Positions 19,001 to 27,496 of a stretch of 48,451 bases of DNA are shown one piece after another; positions within the stretch are counted from its first letter, which is position 1, and each line of letters opens with the position of its first letter. The notes under the pieces were generated by a model that was given only the letters and a program-made list of their open reading frames with translations, did not search any database and was not told the DNA's origin. The stretch spans positions 1 through 48,451 of the forward strand of contig JAWKTM010000057.1 of assembly GCA_041399085.1 (NCBI GenBank), given 5' to 3'. The DNA is from JAWKTM01 sp041399085. GTDB taxonomy: Bacteria; Planctomycetota; Planctomycetia; Pirellulales; Pirellulaceae. The position numbers and the translations under genes were made by a program.

Positions 19001-19498
19001 CTCCAGCAGCAGGTCCGTTTCGCTAATCGTCGTGAGTTGACCGCCGTGGGGACCCGTCTGGCGATGAACTCCCACATGCATGATCTGCCCCATAATTGAG
19101 GTTGGAGGAGCCATTAGTGGTTGGATGCCCTGAGGCATTATGCCCGCCACCATCGCTAACCGTTCTTGTACCACTTGCCGAGCGGCTCGAATCTCTGTGT
19201 CCCATTCAAACTCGATATAAATCACAACGAGTCCCATGCTAGATTGGCTGCGAACCGCCACCACTCCACTGGCGCCCAGCACGGCTTGCTCGATAGGTTG
19301 TGTAACTAACGTTTCAATTTCTTCGGGCGAGTATCCAGGACACTCCGTTAGAATCACGACGCGTGGTCGATCAAGATCAGGAAAAACATCGATGGGCATG
19401 GTGGTCGAGAGGTAACCGCCGTAGATCATGGCGGCGATGCTCAAGACCAAAACAAGCGGTCGATGACGGAGCGAAAAACGAATGACGGCATCTAACAT
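16064..19498 (-). CDS. Heavy-metal RND efflux pump, CusA/CzcA type
   Basis: A 1144-residue inner-membrane pump of the heavy-metal-efflux RND family. Visible are the N-terminal helix with PIDVFPD, the porter region, and the TM4 motif GELVDDAIVDVENIF with the acidic residues used for proton transfer. The start at 19498 has a good ribosome site (AAGGAG). It is about 100 residues longer than typical CusA because of an insert at about 147-231 in the porter domain between IMGQIMHVGV and MELRTIADW; the insert contains several His (HRQTGPHGG, ENRHDHSTW). It works with the adaptor encoded just upstream (9-base gap) and exports metal cations across the envelope. No outer-membrane channel gene is present. 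The metal (Cu/Ag or Zn/Co/Cd) cannot be told from sequence here. Confidence 0.93.
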   Translation of the reverse strand: MLDAVIRFSLRHRPLVLVLSIAAMIYGGYLSTTMPIDVFPDLDRPRVVILTECPGYSPEEIETLVTQPIEQAVLGASGVVAVRSQSSMGLVVIYIEFEWDTEIRAARQVVQERLAMVAGIMPQGIQPLMAPPTSIMGQIMHVGVHRQTGPHGGQLTTISETDLLLERVRTDSGITLHAWKPENRHDHSTWEEVPVESWEVSPTESSSKGQQIEVVVGGRRSEAIFLTPERQSMELRTIADWVVRPRLLRLSGIAEVIVLGGDQKQYHVEINPQRLLEYGVSVQQVEQAVKDNNLNTSGGFTREGQLERPIRVIGRLGPGSEQVIEHLRKVPVDAESRRPVLIEHVADVKEGSPPKRGDAGIDGHSGIVITVVKQPHVDTRGLTERIHAALIDVETSLPADILVNRDLFQLKNFIDRGIYYVGEALVIGAVLVVIVLAAFLLNFRTTFITLTAIPLSLMITTLVFRAIGYMTGQELSINVMTLGGLAVAMGELVDDAIVDVENIFRRLNENNASPNPRPALIVVYQASREIRSAIVFGTAVVILVFLPLFAMSGVEGRLFAPLGIAYIVSILASLLVSLTVTPVLSYYLLPKSKATRRHEDGLLLQVLKRIAGYLVRFSMRFSGSLLAATWVLVGVSLFVLSQLGADFLPQFDEGSVQVNLTLPAGSSLEASTDAAQIIDAKLAPLLRTAANPDGEILHVVRRTGRAELDEHAQPVNMSEYILSMNPTSDQSREETIETLLGELKRDLPGVDVEIDQPLAHLISHMLSGVYAHVAIKIHGDDLATLQRLAQQVKGEIADIPGITTPVIESQEFVDELHIVLRPEELSYHGVSRAYVAEYIQTALRGNTISRVLEGSRRFDLVVRLREEERTDYFSLRNLLIDLPDGRGRIKLEDVADFPEGTTGPNQLMRENVRRRIVVRCNTQGRDLGSVVADIERRIGNRIRLPEGYFVEYAGQFESQRSATLQIGVMAMVSLIGVFVVLLMLLPSVRVVLQVLNAIPTAFIGGVAALALTGQTLTVASLVGFISLGGIAVRNGILLVTHYFHLIEEEGEDFTRSMILRGSLERLAPVLMTAITAIMGLLPIVVGGRKPGLEILYPVATVIVGGLLTSTFCEFLIHPGLFWKFSGKDALRRAEGEQSEEEMLR

Positions 19499-19507
19499 GG
19501 CTGCTCC

Positions 19508-20881
19508 TTAGTGGTTCGCATGGACGGAACCGTCGGCATGAACGTGCACGCCGGAGGGCGCCGAGCCGCTTTGGGACTTTAGGACACGATTGATCTGCAC
19601 CGCGCCCAATTGTGCCACATGGATTCCAGCGGGAATGCTGCCGTCATTAGCGATGACAACTTCGCTCGGCGTCCGATGGAGAACGTGCACGGGCTTTCGG
19701 TCAAAGATGTCGCCGTTGCGACGAAAAACGTAGCTTTCCGGTCCCTCCTTGACGACTGCCGCGGCTGGAAGCACAAAGACATCACTAAGTTGCTCGACTT
19801 GCACATGGAGTTGCACTAGCTGACCGGGGCGAAACCTCCATAAAAAAAGCTGTTTGCCGTCCCGCTCATATGTTCGCGACTGGTTTGTGAGTGGCAGGTA
19901 GAACGAGATAGTCCGATTGTCGTCATTGAGTGTGTTAGATATATGGTGAATCGTTACGGAAGGAATGGGGGACTGCCAGTCGTACTCGGGCGATTCGAGC
20001 AACTCAACTTGAATTGACAAGGCCTCTTCGGCTGCCTTTTGCAGTTGGGGCAATTCCTGGCGGAATGCCCGCCCTTCGATGAATAGTGACTCATGGTGAG
20101 AAAGCGTTGCCAGTCGCTCGCCTGCCTGCACGTGCTGACCGATTTCGGCATGGACCTGTTGAAGCTCGAAAACAGTAGATCCGTTGTTAGGGATTCCATT
20201 GACATTGTTCCATCCGGCGGGGACGGCCACCGTTAGCTCCGAGACAAGCGTTCCGTTCGTCACGGATTCGATTTGTTCGGGCGTCAACCCCCGGATTTGC
20301 AGGTCCTGCCGGTGAGCTTGAATGGTTACCGCCAATCGTCGCTGTTGATTGCGAAGGTCGATCAGCTTCGTACGAGGCACGGCCCCCGATTCAGCGATTG
20401 GCCCCAACCGCTCCAACTCTTCTTGAATGATCTCGCTCTCTTTGGTCGCCTTAAACAACTCGGTCTGTGAGGTCTGAAAGGACTCGCCCACCAGCCGCAA
20501 TGTAAACAGCGAGTCTCCCGAAGAGACCGTCTCACCGGCGAAATGGTGAATCCCCGTCACCACAGCCGTGACCGGGGCCACGACGCCTCGATCACTAATG
20601 CCAGGACGATCCACGACCGTGCCGGGTATCTGAATTGTTCGCCAATAGGTAACAGGCTGAAGCGGCTTGGAAGTAAGCTTCAGGTTTCGCTGGGCTTGGG
20701 GCGAGAGATTAACCTGCTCGTTGGGCAAGGCAACTCCGGCTTGCGGAACATCTTTCTCATGAGGCCCCTCGGTTTGAGCCGTCGTCAGCCAAGGGAGCCA
20801 ACTGCTCTTGGTGAGAACACCGATACCAATGACGATGGCGATCGCGAAAACAACCGCACCGATTCTGAGCAAACGATACAC
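19508..20881 (-). CDS. RND efflux periplasmic adaptor, CusB/CzcB type
   Basis: A 457-residue membrane fusion protein. The GTG at 20881 is preferred to the upstream TTG at 20896, because GGAG lies 9 bases before it and the product then begins MYRLLRIGAVVFAIAIVIGI, a clean membrane anchor. Lipoyl halves (VTAVVTGIHHFAGETVSSGD and the later VHAEIGQHVQAGERL) flank a coiled coil. A beta-barrel domain follows, and the C-terminus carries His residues (VHVHADGSVHANH) typical of metal-type adaptors. It links the CusA/CzcA pump to an outer-membrane channel encoded elsewhere. It is in the operon between the His-rich protein and the pump. Confidence 0.92.
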   Translation of the reverse strand: MYRLLRIGAVVFAIAIVIGIGVLTKSSWLPWLTTAQTEGPHEKDVPQAGVALPNEQVNLSPQAQRNLKLTSKPLQPVTYWRTIQIPGTVVDRPGISDRGVVAPVTAVVTGIHHFAGETVSSGDSLFTLRLVGESFQTSQTELFKATKESEIIQEELERLGPIAESGAVPRTKLIDLRNQQRRLAVTIQAHRQDLQIRGLTPEQIESVTNGTLVSELTVAVPAGWNNVNGIPNNGSTVFELQQVHAEIGQHVQAGERLATLSHHESLFIEGRAFRQELPQLQKAAEEALSIQVELLESPEYDWQSPIPSVTIHHISNTLNDDNRTISFYLPLTNQSRTYERDGKQLFLWRFRPGQLVQLHVQVEQLSDVFVLPAAAVVKEGPESYVFRRNGDIFDRKPVHVLHRTPSEVVIANDGSIPAGIHVAQLGAVQINRVLKSQSGSAPSGVHVHADGSVHANH

Positions 20882-21020
20882 GATTCCAATCTCCAACCAC
20901 CGTGATTCCGCTCGCCGTCGACACAGCGAGACAACAGATCAGATGACGCCAGCGGTGGTTGCGGATTGACGGTGTCTGGGCGTACCCAGGGCGTCTCACG
21001 CAACCAAAGCGATGGTTGGT

Positions 21021-21482
21021 TTACAGCCGTAGCGAAGCTGTGTTCAGAAAAATGGGAAGGCCACCAATATCGGGCGGCGGTTCCAGGACCCAGCGGCGGA
21101 ACGTGTCCCGAGCCAAGCAGTGAGAGACAACATCGACAACAAGTGCAACGGCCAAATCGCAGGTCGGCGCCCTCACCCGAGTGTGATCGACGACGAGATC
21201 ACTCATCACAAACACAGCGTCATTGTCGTGCTGTTCGGTCGGCGTCAGTGACAAATCGTTGCTTTGATCGCCCGAACCATTCACATTGGGCAGGGAATGG
21301 CCGTGCTCCCCGTGATGGTGACCATGCTCGCCGTGATGGTGTCCCTCTCCAAAATGGATATGCGGCGTTTTACCATGATCCGGACTCTGCCCCGAAATAC
21401 TCTCGCCATGACAATGCGGCACCGCCAACCCTTGAAGGGGCAGTGATATCGTCATCAGGATGGCGAGAAATCGAGCAGTCAT
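21021..21482 (-). CDS. His-rich exported protein heading the metal-efflux operon
   Basis: A 153-residue protein from ATG 21482; longer in-frame starts would add a poorly structured leader. Residues 1-20 form a signal peptide (MTARFLAILMTISLPLQGLA). Near residue 50 is a tandem His repeat, HHHGEHGHHHGEHGH, encoded by repeated DNA, preceded by HCHGES and HIHFGEGHH. The C-terminal half has no recognised domain. It is about 140 bases upstream of the adaptor gene on the same strand. It is probably a periplasmic metal-binding protein (copper, zinc or similar) that buffers or hands over ions to the pump (inference). Short His-rich proteins are common in such operons. Confidence 0.78.
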   Translation of the reverse strand: MTARFLAILMTISLPLQGLAVPHCHGESISGQSPDHGKTPHIHFGEGHHHGEHGHHHGEHGHSLPNVNGSGDQSNDLSLTPTEQHDNDAVFVMSDLVVDHTRVRAPTCDLAVALVVDVVSHCLARDTFRRWVLEPPPDIGGLPIFLNTASLRL

Positions 21483-21806
21483 CGCACCGCAGTTACCTTT
21501 CCGTCGAGAATCGTAAGTCTCTGTTTGGCCCTGGGCAAGGTGTGCGCCGGATTGAGGCATGCGTAGTGCCCTCATGGAAGCGGGTTCGCCTAAATAGCAA
21601 GCGGGACTACTGAACCTGTTTCGGAGCAACGAGTTACGTGGCGGTTCCGCCCAGCGACACGGCGTTGAATACGATGTTATCTGGCGAGAAAACTCAGACG
21701 CCCCTCCGTCACCTGGACAGGCGTCACTCGCATCGCGTTTGGCCTCGCGTGCTGTACTTGGGCCCTTGCGGCGGTTATCTTGTGCGAAATCAAAAGGAGC
21801 CCCACG
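21483..21806. other. Divergent region between metal-efflux and FucU operons
   Basis: A 324-base gap that must hold promoters for both operons. I see no gene, no MerR- or CopY-like regulator and no clear operator. The only clear element is the AAGGAG ribosome site just before 21807. Confidence 0.5.
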
Positions 21807-22256
21807 ATGCTAAAACACCAACTGATTCATCCGAAAATTAACGAGATCCTTGGCCGCGCGGGCCATCACGGAAGAATTCTAATCGCCGATGGCAACTACC
21901 CCGCTTCGTCGACCCTGGGACCAAACGCCGAGTTGGTCAGTTTGAATTTGTCCCCCGGAATCGTCACATGCACGCAAGTTCTGCGAGCGCTCGTTTCGGC
22001 GATTCCCATCGAAACGGCCCACACGATGCAACCCGAAACCGAGGGCCCGTTCGCCATGAAGGACGACCCACCGGTTTGGGCCGATTATCGCGAAGTGTTC
22101 CGCGAAGCCAAACTGGATTTGGAATTGCAGCCCATTGAGAAGTGGGAATTCTACCGTGCCGTGAACACATCGGACCATGTGCTCACCATCCAAACGGCCG
22201 ATCAAGGACTGTTTGCCAATCTGTTATTGAGCATCGGAGTGCGACGCGTGGATTAA
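21807..22256 (+). CDS. RbsD/FucU family sugar mutarotase
   Basis: A 149-residue cytoplasmic protein, the usual size for the family. The ATG at 21807 has AAGGAG about 8 bases upstream. The N-terminus HPKINEILGRAGHHGRILI followed by ADGNYP matches the RbsD/FucU pattern; His20 and Asp28 correspond to the conserved catalytic-site residues. The family interconverts anomers of fucose, ribose or related sugars. A long exported propeller gene follows 58 bases later on the same strand. The sugar cannot be assigned. FucU-type is somewhat more likely than RbsD, since no ribose transporter is adjacent. Confidence 0.9.
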   Translation: MLKHQLIHPKINEILGRAGHHGRILIADGNYPASSTLGPNAELVSLNLSPGIVTCTQVLRALVSAIPIETAHTMQPETEGPFAMKDDPPVWADYREVFREAKLDLELQPIEKWEFYRAVNTSDHVLTIQTADQGLFANLLLSIGVRRVD

Positions 22257-22314
22257 TTGAATCGCTAACAATTCGGGTTGCCATTTGACCCTACAATAAC
22301 AGGAGCTTGCCCCT

Positions 22315-24984
22315 ATGCCGAGTCTTCGTTTCCGCGCCGGGATTCAAATGAGCAATCGAACCGTCGACTACCGTTCGCGAGTCGGCATGTCGCTGGCCAT
22401 TGTGATGTTGGTGATCGTTGCCGGTTTTGCAAAGAATTCGTACTCTGCCGACGATTGGTTGTCCGCGACCGCGTATGTGATTCCTAAACATACGGCGACG
22501 GAGGGCGAAGGATATTTTTCGGTCATCGAAGGCCACAATCGCCGGCTCTATATCGGCACTCACGCCAACGGTGTCAATTCTTGGCTAGTCGAATTCAGTC
22601 CCCGCGACGCAGCGATGAAAATCGTGGTCGACGCTCACAAAGCGATAGGCGCCGAGGCGTCCGGCTTTGCGGCGCAAGCCAAAATCCACTCACGTAATAA
22701 TGTGGGACGTAGCGGCAAAATCTACTTCGCCACCAAGCAAGGTTATCCCGCACAGGAAGAGTCTCGCGACAAGTATCCCGGCGGCTATCCAATGGTCTAC
22801 GACCCGGCCACCGGTGAGACCAAAGTTTATCCCATTCCCGTTCCTCACCACGGTGTAATTAGTTTCACGCCCGACGAGCGACGCGGCCTCGGCTATGTCT
22901 CCACCTGTGATGATGCCCGGCCGTCCGAAAGCACACATTTTCTCGTGCTCGATTTGGAAACTGGGGAATACCAAGACCTAATTGACTGCGAACACATGTA
23001 TGCGTTCATCGTCGTGGACTATCAAGGCCGTGCATATCACCCCATTCGCGGTGGCGATATCGCTCGTTATGAACCTCGCAAACGCCAACTCGTGCGACTC
23101 AAGCAGACGATCGATGGCGCGCCTCCCGCAGCCGATTCCTATTTGGCCACCGAGCACGGGCATCCGATCAATTGGGATATTTCCCCGGATCGCAAGACTT
23201 TGTACGCGCAGCCGATGAGCGGCAACGCGCTCTATGCCTACGATCTGACTCAAGACGCGCCCGAGACACTAAACGGCCGTTTCCTTGGCAAACTTTTGCC
23301 CAATGCCGAGAAAACGGACTGTCGCGGCATGTGTGTGGGACCGACCGGCACGGTTTGGTGCGCGGTGACCGAGCAAGTCAAAGGCACGCACCAGTTACAT
23401 TTGGTAAGCTATCGACCGGGTGACACTGCTCCGCGCGATCATGGACGGATCCACATTGCCAACCCCGATTTCACCGAGTTCACCGATCGGGAGGGAAAGC
23501 GGCTACCCTACCATGCGGGCTTCGAAAAGCTGGAGGATGGACGATTCGTCACGCAATACGTGAATATGGGCGTATGTGAAGCTCAAGACGGCAGCGTCTA
23601 CTTGTTAGCCATTCATCCCTACACACTGCTCAAGGTACCCGCCGATTCACTTCTGGCAGCCTGGCCGCCGGAACTACCTAGTGCGAAAAACGGCGTTGCG
23701 ACGGTCGCGGACAAGTCGTTTCTAACGGTCCCCGAAGCCGTTCAAAAATTACGGACTCAAGATGGCGCCGCGCCATTCGTCGTTGCTCAATCGCCGCCGA
23801 CCGTGACGTTGGCCTATCATCAACAATTAGGCGAGTCCGCCATTCGACGCCGCCTGTGGTCTTCATGGGGCGATATCTGTGTGGCGAGCGACGGGCGAGT
23901 GTACATGGGAATCGGCGATCATGGTAACGATCGAGACGGCGACGCGCGCTGCTTTGTCTACTGTTGGGATCCCCAGCAACAGCGACTCGATCAAGTGGTC
24001 GATATGAACAAGGTTTCGCCGCCACGAGACGGGCATCCGTCTTGGTCCAAGATTCACGCCAAGATCGACGAAGGGCCCGACGGGGCAATCTACTTCAGTT
24101 GCACGCTCAACGATGGCAATCGCGCGGACAACGACGACTACCGATTTGATAGCACGCTGCCCGGCGGCCAACTCTACCGATACGCCCCCGCGACTTCGGT
24201 GACATCGGTGTTCGCGGATCTTCCGTCCCGACGCTGCACGGCCACTTCGCTGATGGATCGGCAACGCGGCATCTGGTGGTGCAACCTAGAAGCCGGCGAT
24301 GGCAACGCTCTATGGGGGTTCAATATGAGAGCCGGCAAACCACTGCACGAGACTCCCGACGGAACCATTGGCTTCAACCGCAATTTCGCTTTGCTCCGGG
24401 ATGGCTCGATACTCTTTAACGGTGAGAATTCCCTCGCCACCTATGACGCGGCAACAAAGAAAGTGTCGGTACTGCAGGCATCTCTTGGCGATTCACCCGG
24501 CATGCGATGTTCAACGGGCGAAACCCAAGGAGGCCATGTTTACGGAATTACACACAAAACACACCAATTGTTCTCATTTTCAGCCGCGACAACCGAAGTA
24601 ACCGCGTTGGGCCCGAACTGGTTGAACGGTTCTTATACTGCCGTGTGCGAGCTTTCTCCGGATGAACGATTCGTCTACTACTTGCCTGGTTCTCACGGCG
24701 GCGCGTTTCGCGACGGCACGCCCGTCGTTCAGTACGAAATCGCCACTGGACAACGAAAAGTGCTGGCCTTCCTGGCCGAAACGTTGGAGCGGGAATGTGG
24801 TTACGTGCCCGGCGGAACTTACGGAATGAAGATCAGCGCGGATGGCGGCACGTTGTATGTGAACTTCAACGGCCACGCCGCCGACTCAATTCGCCCCCAA
24901 TCCATGAGACCAAATGGATTTGGCTTATGTGCGTTCGCGGCCATCCGTATTCCCGAAGCCGAGCGAACCAGTAGTTCGAATTGA
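22315..24984 (+). CDS. Large exported protein with beta-propeller-like repeats
   Basis: An 889-residue protein. The ATG at 22315 follows AGGAGC by 8 bases; ATG 22348 is an alternative. Residues about 24-44 form a signal sequence ending in YSADD. The mature part has repeated blades of the kind G(K/R/S)(I/V)Y(F/M)...W/YDP(A)TG, GRVYMGIGDHG, DGAIYFSCTL and YDAATKKVSVL, typical of YncE/SMP-30-like beta-propellers, and its length allows two propellers. No catalytic motif can be assigned confidently. It follows the FucU/RbsD gene, so a role in sugar-related degradation outside the cytoplasm is possible (inference). Confidence 0.8.
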   Translation: MPSLRFRAGIQMSNRTVDYRSRVGMSLAIVMLVIVAGFAKNSYSADDWLSATAYVIPKHTATEGEGYFSVIEGHNRRLYIGTHANGVNSWLVEFSPRDAAMKIVVDAHKAIGAEASGFAAQAKIHSRNNVGRSGKIYFATKQGYPAQEESRDKYPGGYPMVYDPATGETKVYPIPVPHHGVISFTPDERRGLGYVSTCDDARPSESTHFLVLDLETGEYQDLIDCEHMYAFIVVDYQGRAYHPIRGGDIARYEPRKRQLVRLKQTIDGAPPAADSYLATEHGHPINWDISPDRKTLYAQPMSGNALYAYDLTQDAPETLNGRFLGKLLPNAEKTDCRGMCVGPTGTVWCAVTEQVKGTHQLHLVSYRPGDTAPRDHGRIHIANPDFTEFTDREGKRLPYHAGFEKLEDGRFVTQYVNMGVCEAQDGSVYLLAIHPYTLLKVPADSLLAAWPPELPSAKNGVATVADKSFLTVPEAVQKLRTQDGAAPFVVAQSPPTVTLAYHQQLGESAIRRRLWSSWGDICVASDGRVYMGIGDHGNDRDGDARCFVYCWDPQQQRLDQVVDMNKVSPPRDGHPSWSKIHAKIDEGPDGAIYFSCTLNDGNRADNDDYRFDSTLPGGQLYRYAPATSVTSVFADLPSRRCTATSLMDRQRGIWWCNLEAGDGNALWGFNMRAGKPLHETPDGTIGFNRNFALLRDGSILFNGENSLATYDAATKKVSVLQASLGDSPGMRCSTGETQGGHVYGITHKTHQLFSFSAATTEVTALGPNWLNGSYTAVCELSPDERFVYYLPGSHGGAFRDGTPVVQYEIATGQRKVLAFLAETLERECGYVPGGTYGMKISADGGTLYVNFNGHAADSIRPQSMRPNGFGLCAFAAIRIPEAERTSSSN

Positions 24985-25026
24985 GCTCGGCCTAACGCAA
25001 TCAACTGGGCCCGCTCGGCATGCGAA

Positions 25027-25058
25027 CGGTCCGAGGTTGTTTACGGCACCTCGGACCG
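25027..25058. terminator. Candidate bidirectional hairpin between convergent genes
   Basis: CGGTCCGAGGT (25027-25037) and ACCTCGGACCG (25048-25058) are perfect 11-base arms around a 10-base loop. The stem covers the thioredoxin stop codon (25041-25043) and lies 43 bases past the propeller gene's stop. No T run follows on either strand, so terminator function is uncertain. Confidence 0.5.
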
Positions 25059-25445
25059 GACCCAACCGACCAGCGAGTCGTAGTCCAAGCCGCCGACGCG
25101 GTCGCCGACTACTTGCCCATCCTTAAAAATCAACATCCGGGGAATGCTGCTGACCCCATAGTGCCGAGCCAACTCCGGCCGTTGATCGACGTTCACACGC
25201 ACGATTCGCAGGTCAATGTCGGATTGGCTTTCCAGGCGATCGAGTTCCCCGTCAAGGGCTCGGCAGGGACCGCACCAATCGGCTGTGAATTTGACTAACA
25301 CCGGCCGAGGACTATCAATGACGGTCGCCTGAAACCATCCATCCTGCGGCGGTTCGGGATGAGTTGTCGCTGCCAGATACAGATAGGCAACTCCACAAAC
25401 AATCAGAATCGGGATGCCGATCTTCAACTGCAAGTCGTAAAGCAT
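25041..25445 (-). CDS. Membrane-anchored thioredoxin-fold protein
   Basis: A 134-residue protein from ATG 25445, which has a strong GGGGAGG upstream; the longer frame has no such site. Residues about 9-27 are one membrane helix. The thioredoxin domain follows with active site WCGPC at 57-61 and the conserved cis-Pro segment SSIPRMLIF. The domain should face the periplasm (or paryphoplasm) and act as a disulfide reductase or exchanger. No partner gene (DsbD, cytochrome biogenesis) is visible. It is convergent with the propeller gene and appears monocistronic. Confidence 0.92.
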   Translation of the reverse strand: MLYDLQLKIGIPILIVCGVAYLYLAATTHPEPPQDGWFQATVIDSPRPVLVKFTADWCGPCRALDGELDRLESQSDIDLRIVRVNVDQRPELARHYGVSSIPRMLIFKDGQVVGDRVGGLDYDSLVGWVRSEVP

Positions 25446-26066
25446 GGAACCCTCCCCATCCGCACATTCGCATTGATCCACATAACGCTCGCTCCGTCAA
25501 CGATGGCACTCGCGTCTCGTTGGGAAAAACGTAGCTTATCGTGCCGTAAGGTGCGGCGGTTTGGCGAGGATTCGTAGTTAAAGAGTTGGGAAGCGTACAA
25601 CGAATGCAATCGCCTCTGCGTACGCTGCGTTTCAAATCGCGTATGAGACTATTCTCGCATCGCGGATTCGCGCGGCCTTAAAACCCCTAGCGACTCTTGG
25701 ACGAATGGCAGCATTTGGCCCGCTTGACAATTCGAGCAAGCGAAGGGCGATTGCCGAACGGCAGAAAGGGCATGTCGATTGAATCGCCTTGAACGGTGAT
25801 TCATTCGACATCGGAATCATCCGCCTGCACCAAAAACGTTGGCTTTTCTTGCCATTTGCTGTCATGCCTGGCGATGGAACGGCAATTGCAGACGCCGAAC
25901 GGTCCGCGGGCGTGTATCGCCTTTGCTATCACAGCGACAGACTCTCACGAAGTCGTCCCTATGTCCCGCCGTTGCAATGTTGCCAGCTCGCAGCCAGCCA
26001 ATTGCCTCGTACCGCCCCAATTCCTCCTAGAACTGCTGCGCAACCATCAGAAGAGAGGCACATTTC
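25446..26066. other. Divergent intergenic region
   Basis: About 620 bases between the thioredoxin gene and the DUF1559 row. A short minus-strand frame (25632-25811) contains a CPFC pair but lacks a ribosome site and recognisable family, so I do not call it. A GAGAGG ribosome site lies just before 26067. Otherwise I see nothing. Confidence 0.5.
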
Positions 26067-26972
26067 ATGCAAACTCGCGCGAACCGAAAACACGGCTTCA
26101 CATTAGTCGAATTGTTGGTGGTCATCGCCATTATTGGTGTCCTCGTAGCGATGCTGCTGCCAGCCGTTCAGGCGGCGCGTGAGGCGGCGCGTCGGTCACA
26201 GTGCACGAACAATCTCAAGCAAATTGGCTTGGCACTACACAACTATGAGAACACCCATAAGACGTTTCCATCCGACCGACTGGGAAAGCCTCGCCAGGGA
26301 TGGTGCGCGTTGGTACTGCCGTTCATCGAACAGCAAACGCTGCAGGATGCCTACGATTTCAATCACGACTACTGGGATTGGGAGAATCAAGCGGCTACAA
26401 GAACGGCACTGTCAGTTTTCGCATGCCCATCGACCGCAGGTGGTCAGCCTGATTCCTAACAATACGAACGAGACCATCAACGACATTGGGAGCCCACCCA
26501 CGGAAAGCATGTCTGGCGACTATCAATCGTTGTCTGGTTATATCGACCCCGTGCAGATGACTCCCACGTCGTCGACTGGAATGTTGCATGCCAAAAACGG
26601 CCGTCCACGCGATGTTTTGGACGGCCTGAGCAATACACTTTGCATTTCAGAATTGGCCGGGCGCCCCGACTTCTATGCGGCTCGGCTGAAGCGGCCGGAT
26701 AGTGACAAGCCAGCGTGGTTCAACGAATGGGGCGCTTGGGCCGCGCGCAACGCATTTTTTTCAGCGGCTTCACGCACGACGGACTCACGCGATATGGACC
26801 ATGTGCCGTGAACTGCAGCAATCTCGAAAGCATCTATTCATTTCATCCAGGCGGAGCGAATGTGCTGTTGGGCGATGGTTCGGTTCATCACCTGAGTAAA
26901 ACCGTACCCGTGCAAATCGTCTATCTGATGATTAGTTGCCAAGATGGTCAGGTCGTGGATTGGCCGTTTTAG
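26067..26972 (+). pseudogene. DUF1559 pseudopilin-like protein, broken by two frameshifts
   Basis: The start at ATG 26067 has GAGAGG upstream. It opens with a perfect prepilin-like N-terminus (HGFTLVELLVVIAIIGVL), then AAREAARRSQCTNNLKQIGLALHNY, the DUF1559 hallmark. The frame stops at 26459, but the family sequence continues in the next frame (about 26455-26755: DVLDGLSNTLCISELAG) and returns to the first frame for VNCSN...YSFHPGGANVLLGDGSV to 26972. The first change behaves like one extra base near 26440-26460, the second like one lost T in a 7-T run at about 26754-26760. The read-through product would be about 300 residues. Real decay or an assembly error are both possible; nearby genes show similar signs. 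Confidence 0.85.
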
Positions 26973-27048
26973 CCGACCGGCAACCTTCATCTCGTCGCCA
27001 GTTTCTTAGTTCATGTATGAGGACACGATTCCGTGGAAGTCACAAACC

Positions 27049-27475
27049 ATGGTCGCGAAACATCGACCGCGATACTTGGGACTCTTTGCTGCTAATAACA
27101 GCAGCTTGTTCCAGTAAGGACTATGTCGAAGTTCCGATTCATCCGGCCTCGGGAAAGCTAATGATCGCGGGCCAGCCGGGATACAGGGCGTATATCACAT
27201 TTCACCCGGTCGGAGACGTTGGCATGAGCAAAGGAAATAAGCCATTTGCAAGGGTTGCTCAGGACGGGTCCTTTCAGGTGACCACCTACGATACGGCCGA
27301 CGGAGCGCCGGTTGGTGATTTTAAGGTGACGATTTACTGGCCAGAAGATCCCGAAGCCCGCGGTCCCAGTCCCGATCGCTTGAAAGGTCGTTATGCCGAT
27401 CCCGACGCATCCGAATTGGTGGCCAGAATCGAACCGGGTAACAATACCAACTTGCAATGGAATATTGGCGGATGA
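27049..27475 (+). CDS. Small lipoprotein of the DUF1559 row, probable frameshift in signal peptide
   Basis: The mature part (ACSSKDYVEVPIHPASGKL ... ITFHPVG ... WPEDP ... YADPDASEL) is a small beta-sandwich-like lipoprotein of a type often found beside DUF1559 genes; PASGKL and the ending are typical. The annotated open frame reaches back to 26936 or ATG 27017 without a ribosome site and with a poor signal. A better start is ATG 27049 (GGAAG 9 bases upstream), giving MVAKHRPRYLGLF and then, after skipping one base near 27086, LLITAACSS, a normal lipoprotein signal. So one extra base is likely. About 142 residues. Exported and membrane-anchored; function unknown. Confidence 0.7.
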
Positions 27476-27496
27476 GGCAGCTTCGCGATCGAACAG

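Noticed and set aside
25632..25865. Small minus-strand frame with a CPFC pair
   Set aside because: There is no ribosome site, no family match, and only one Cys pair; it is likely chance.
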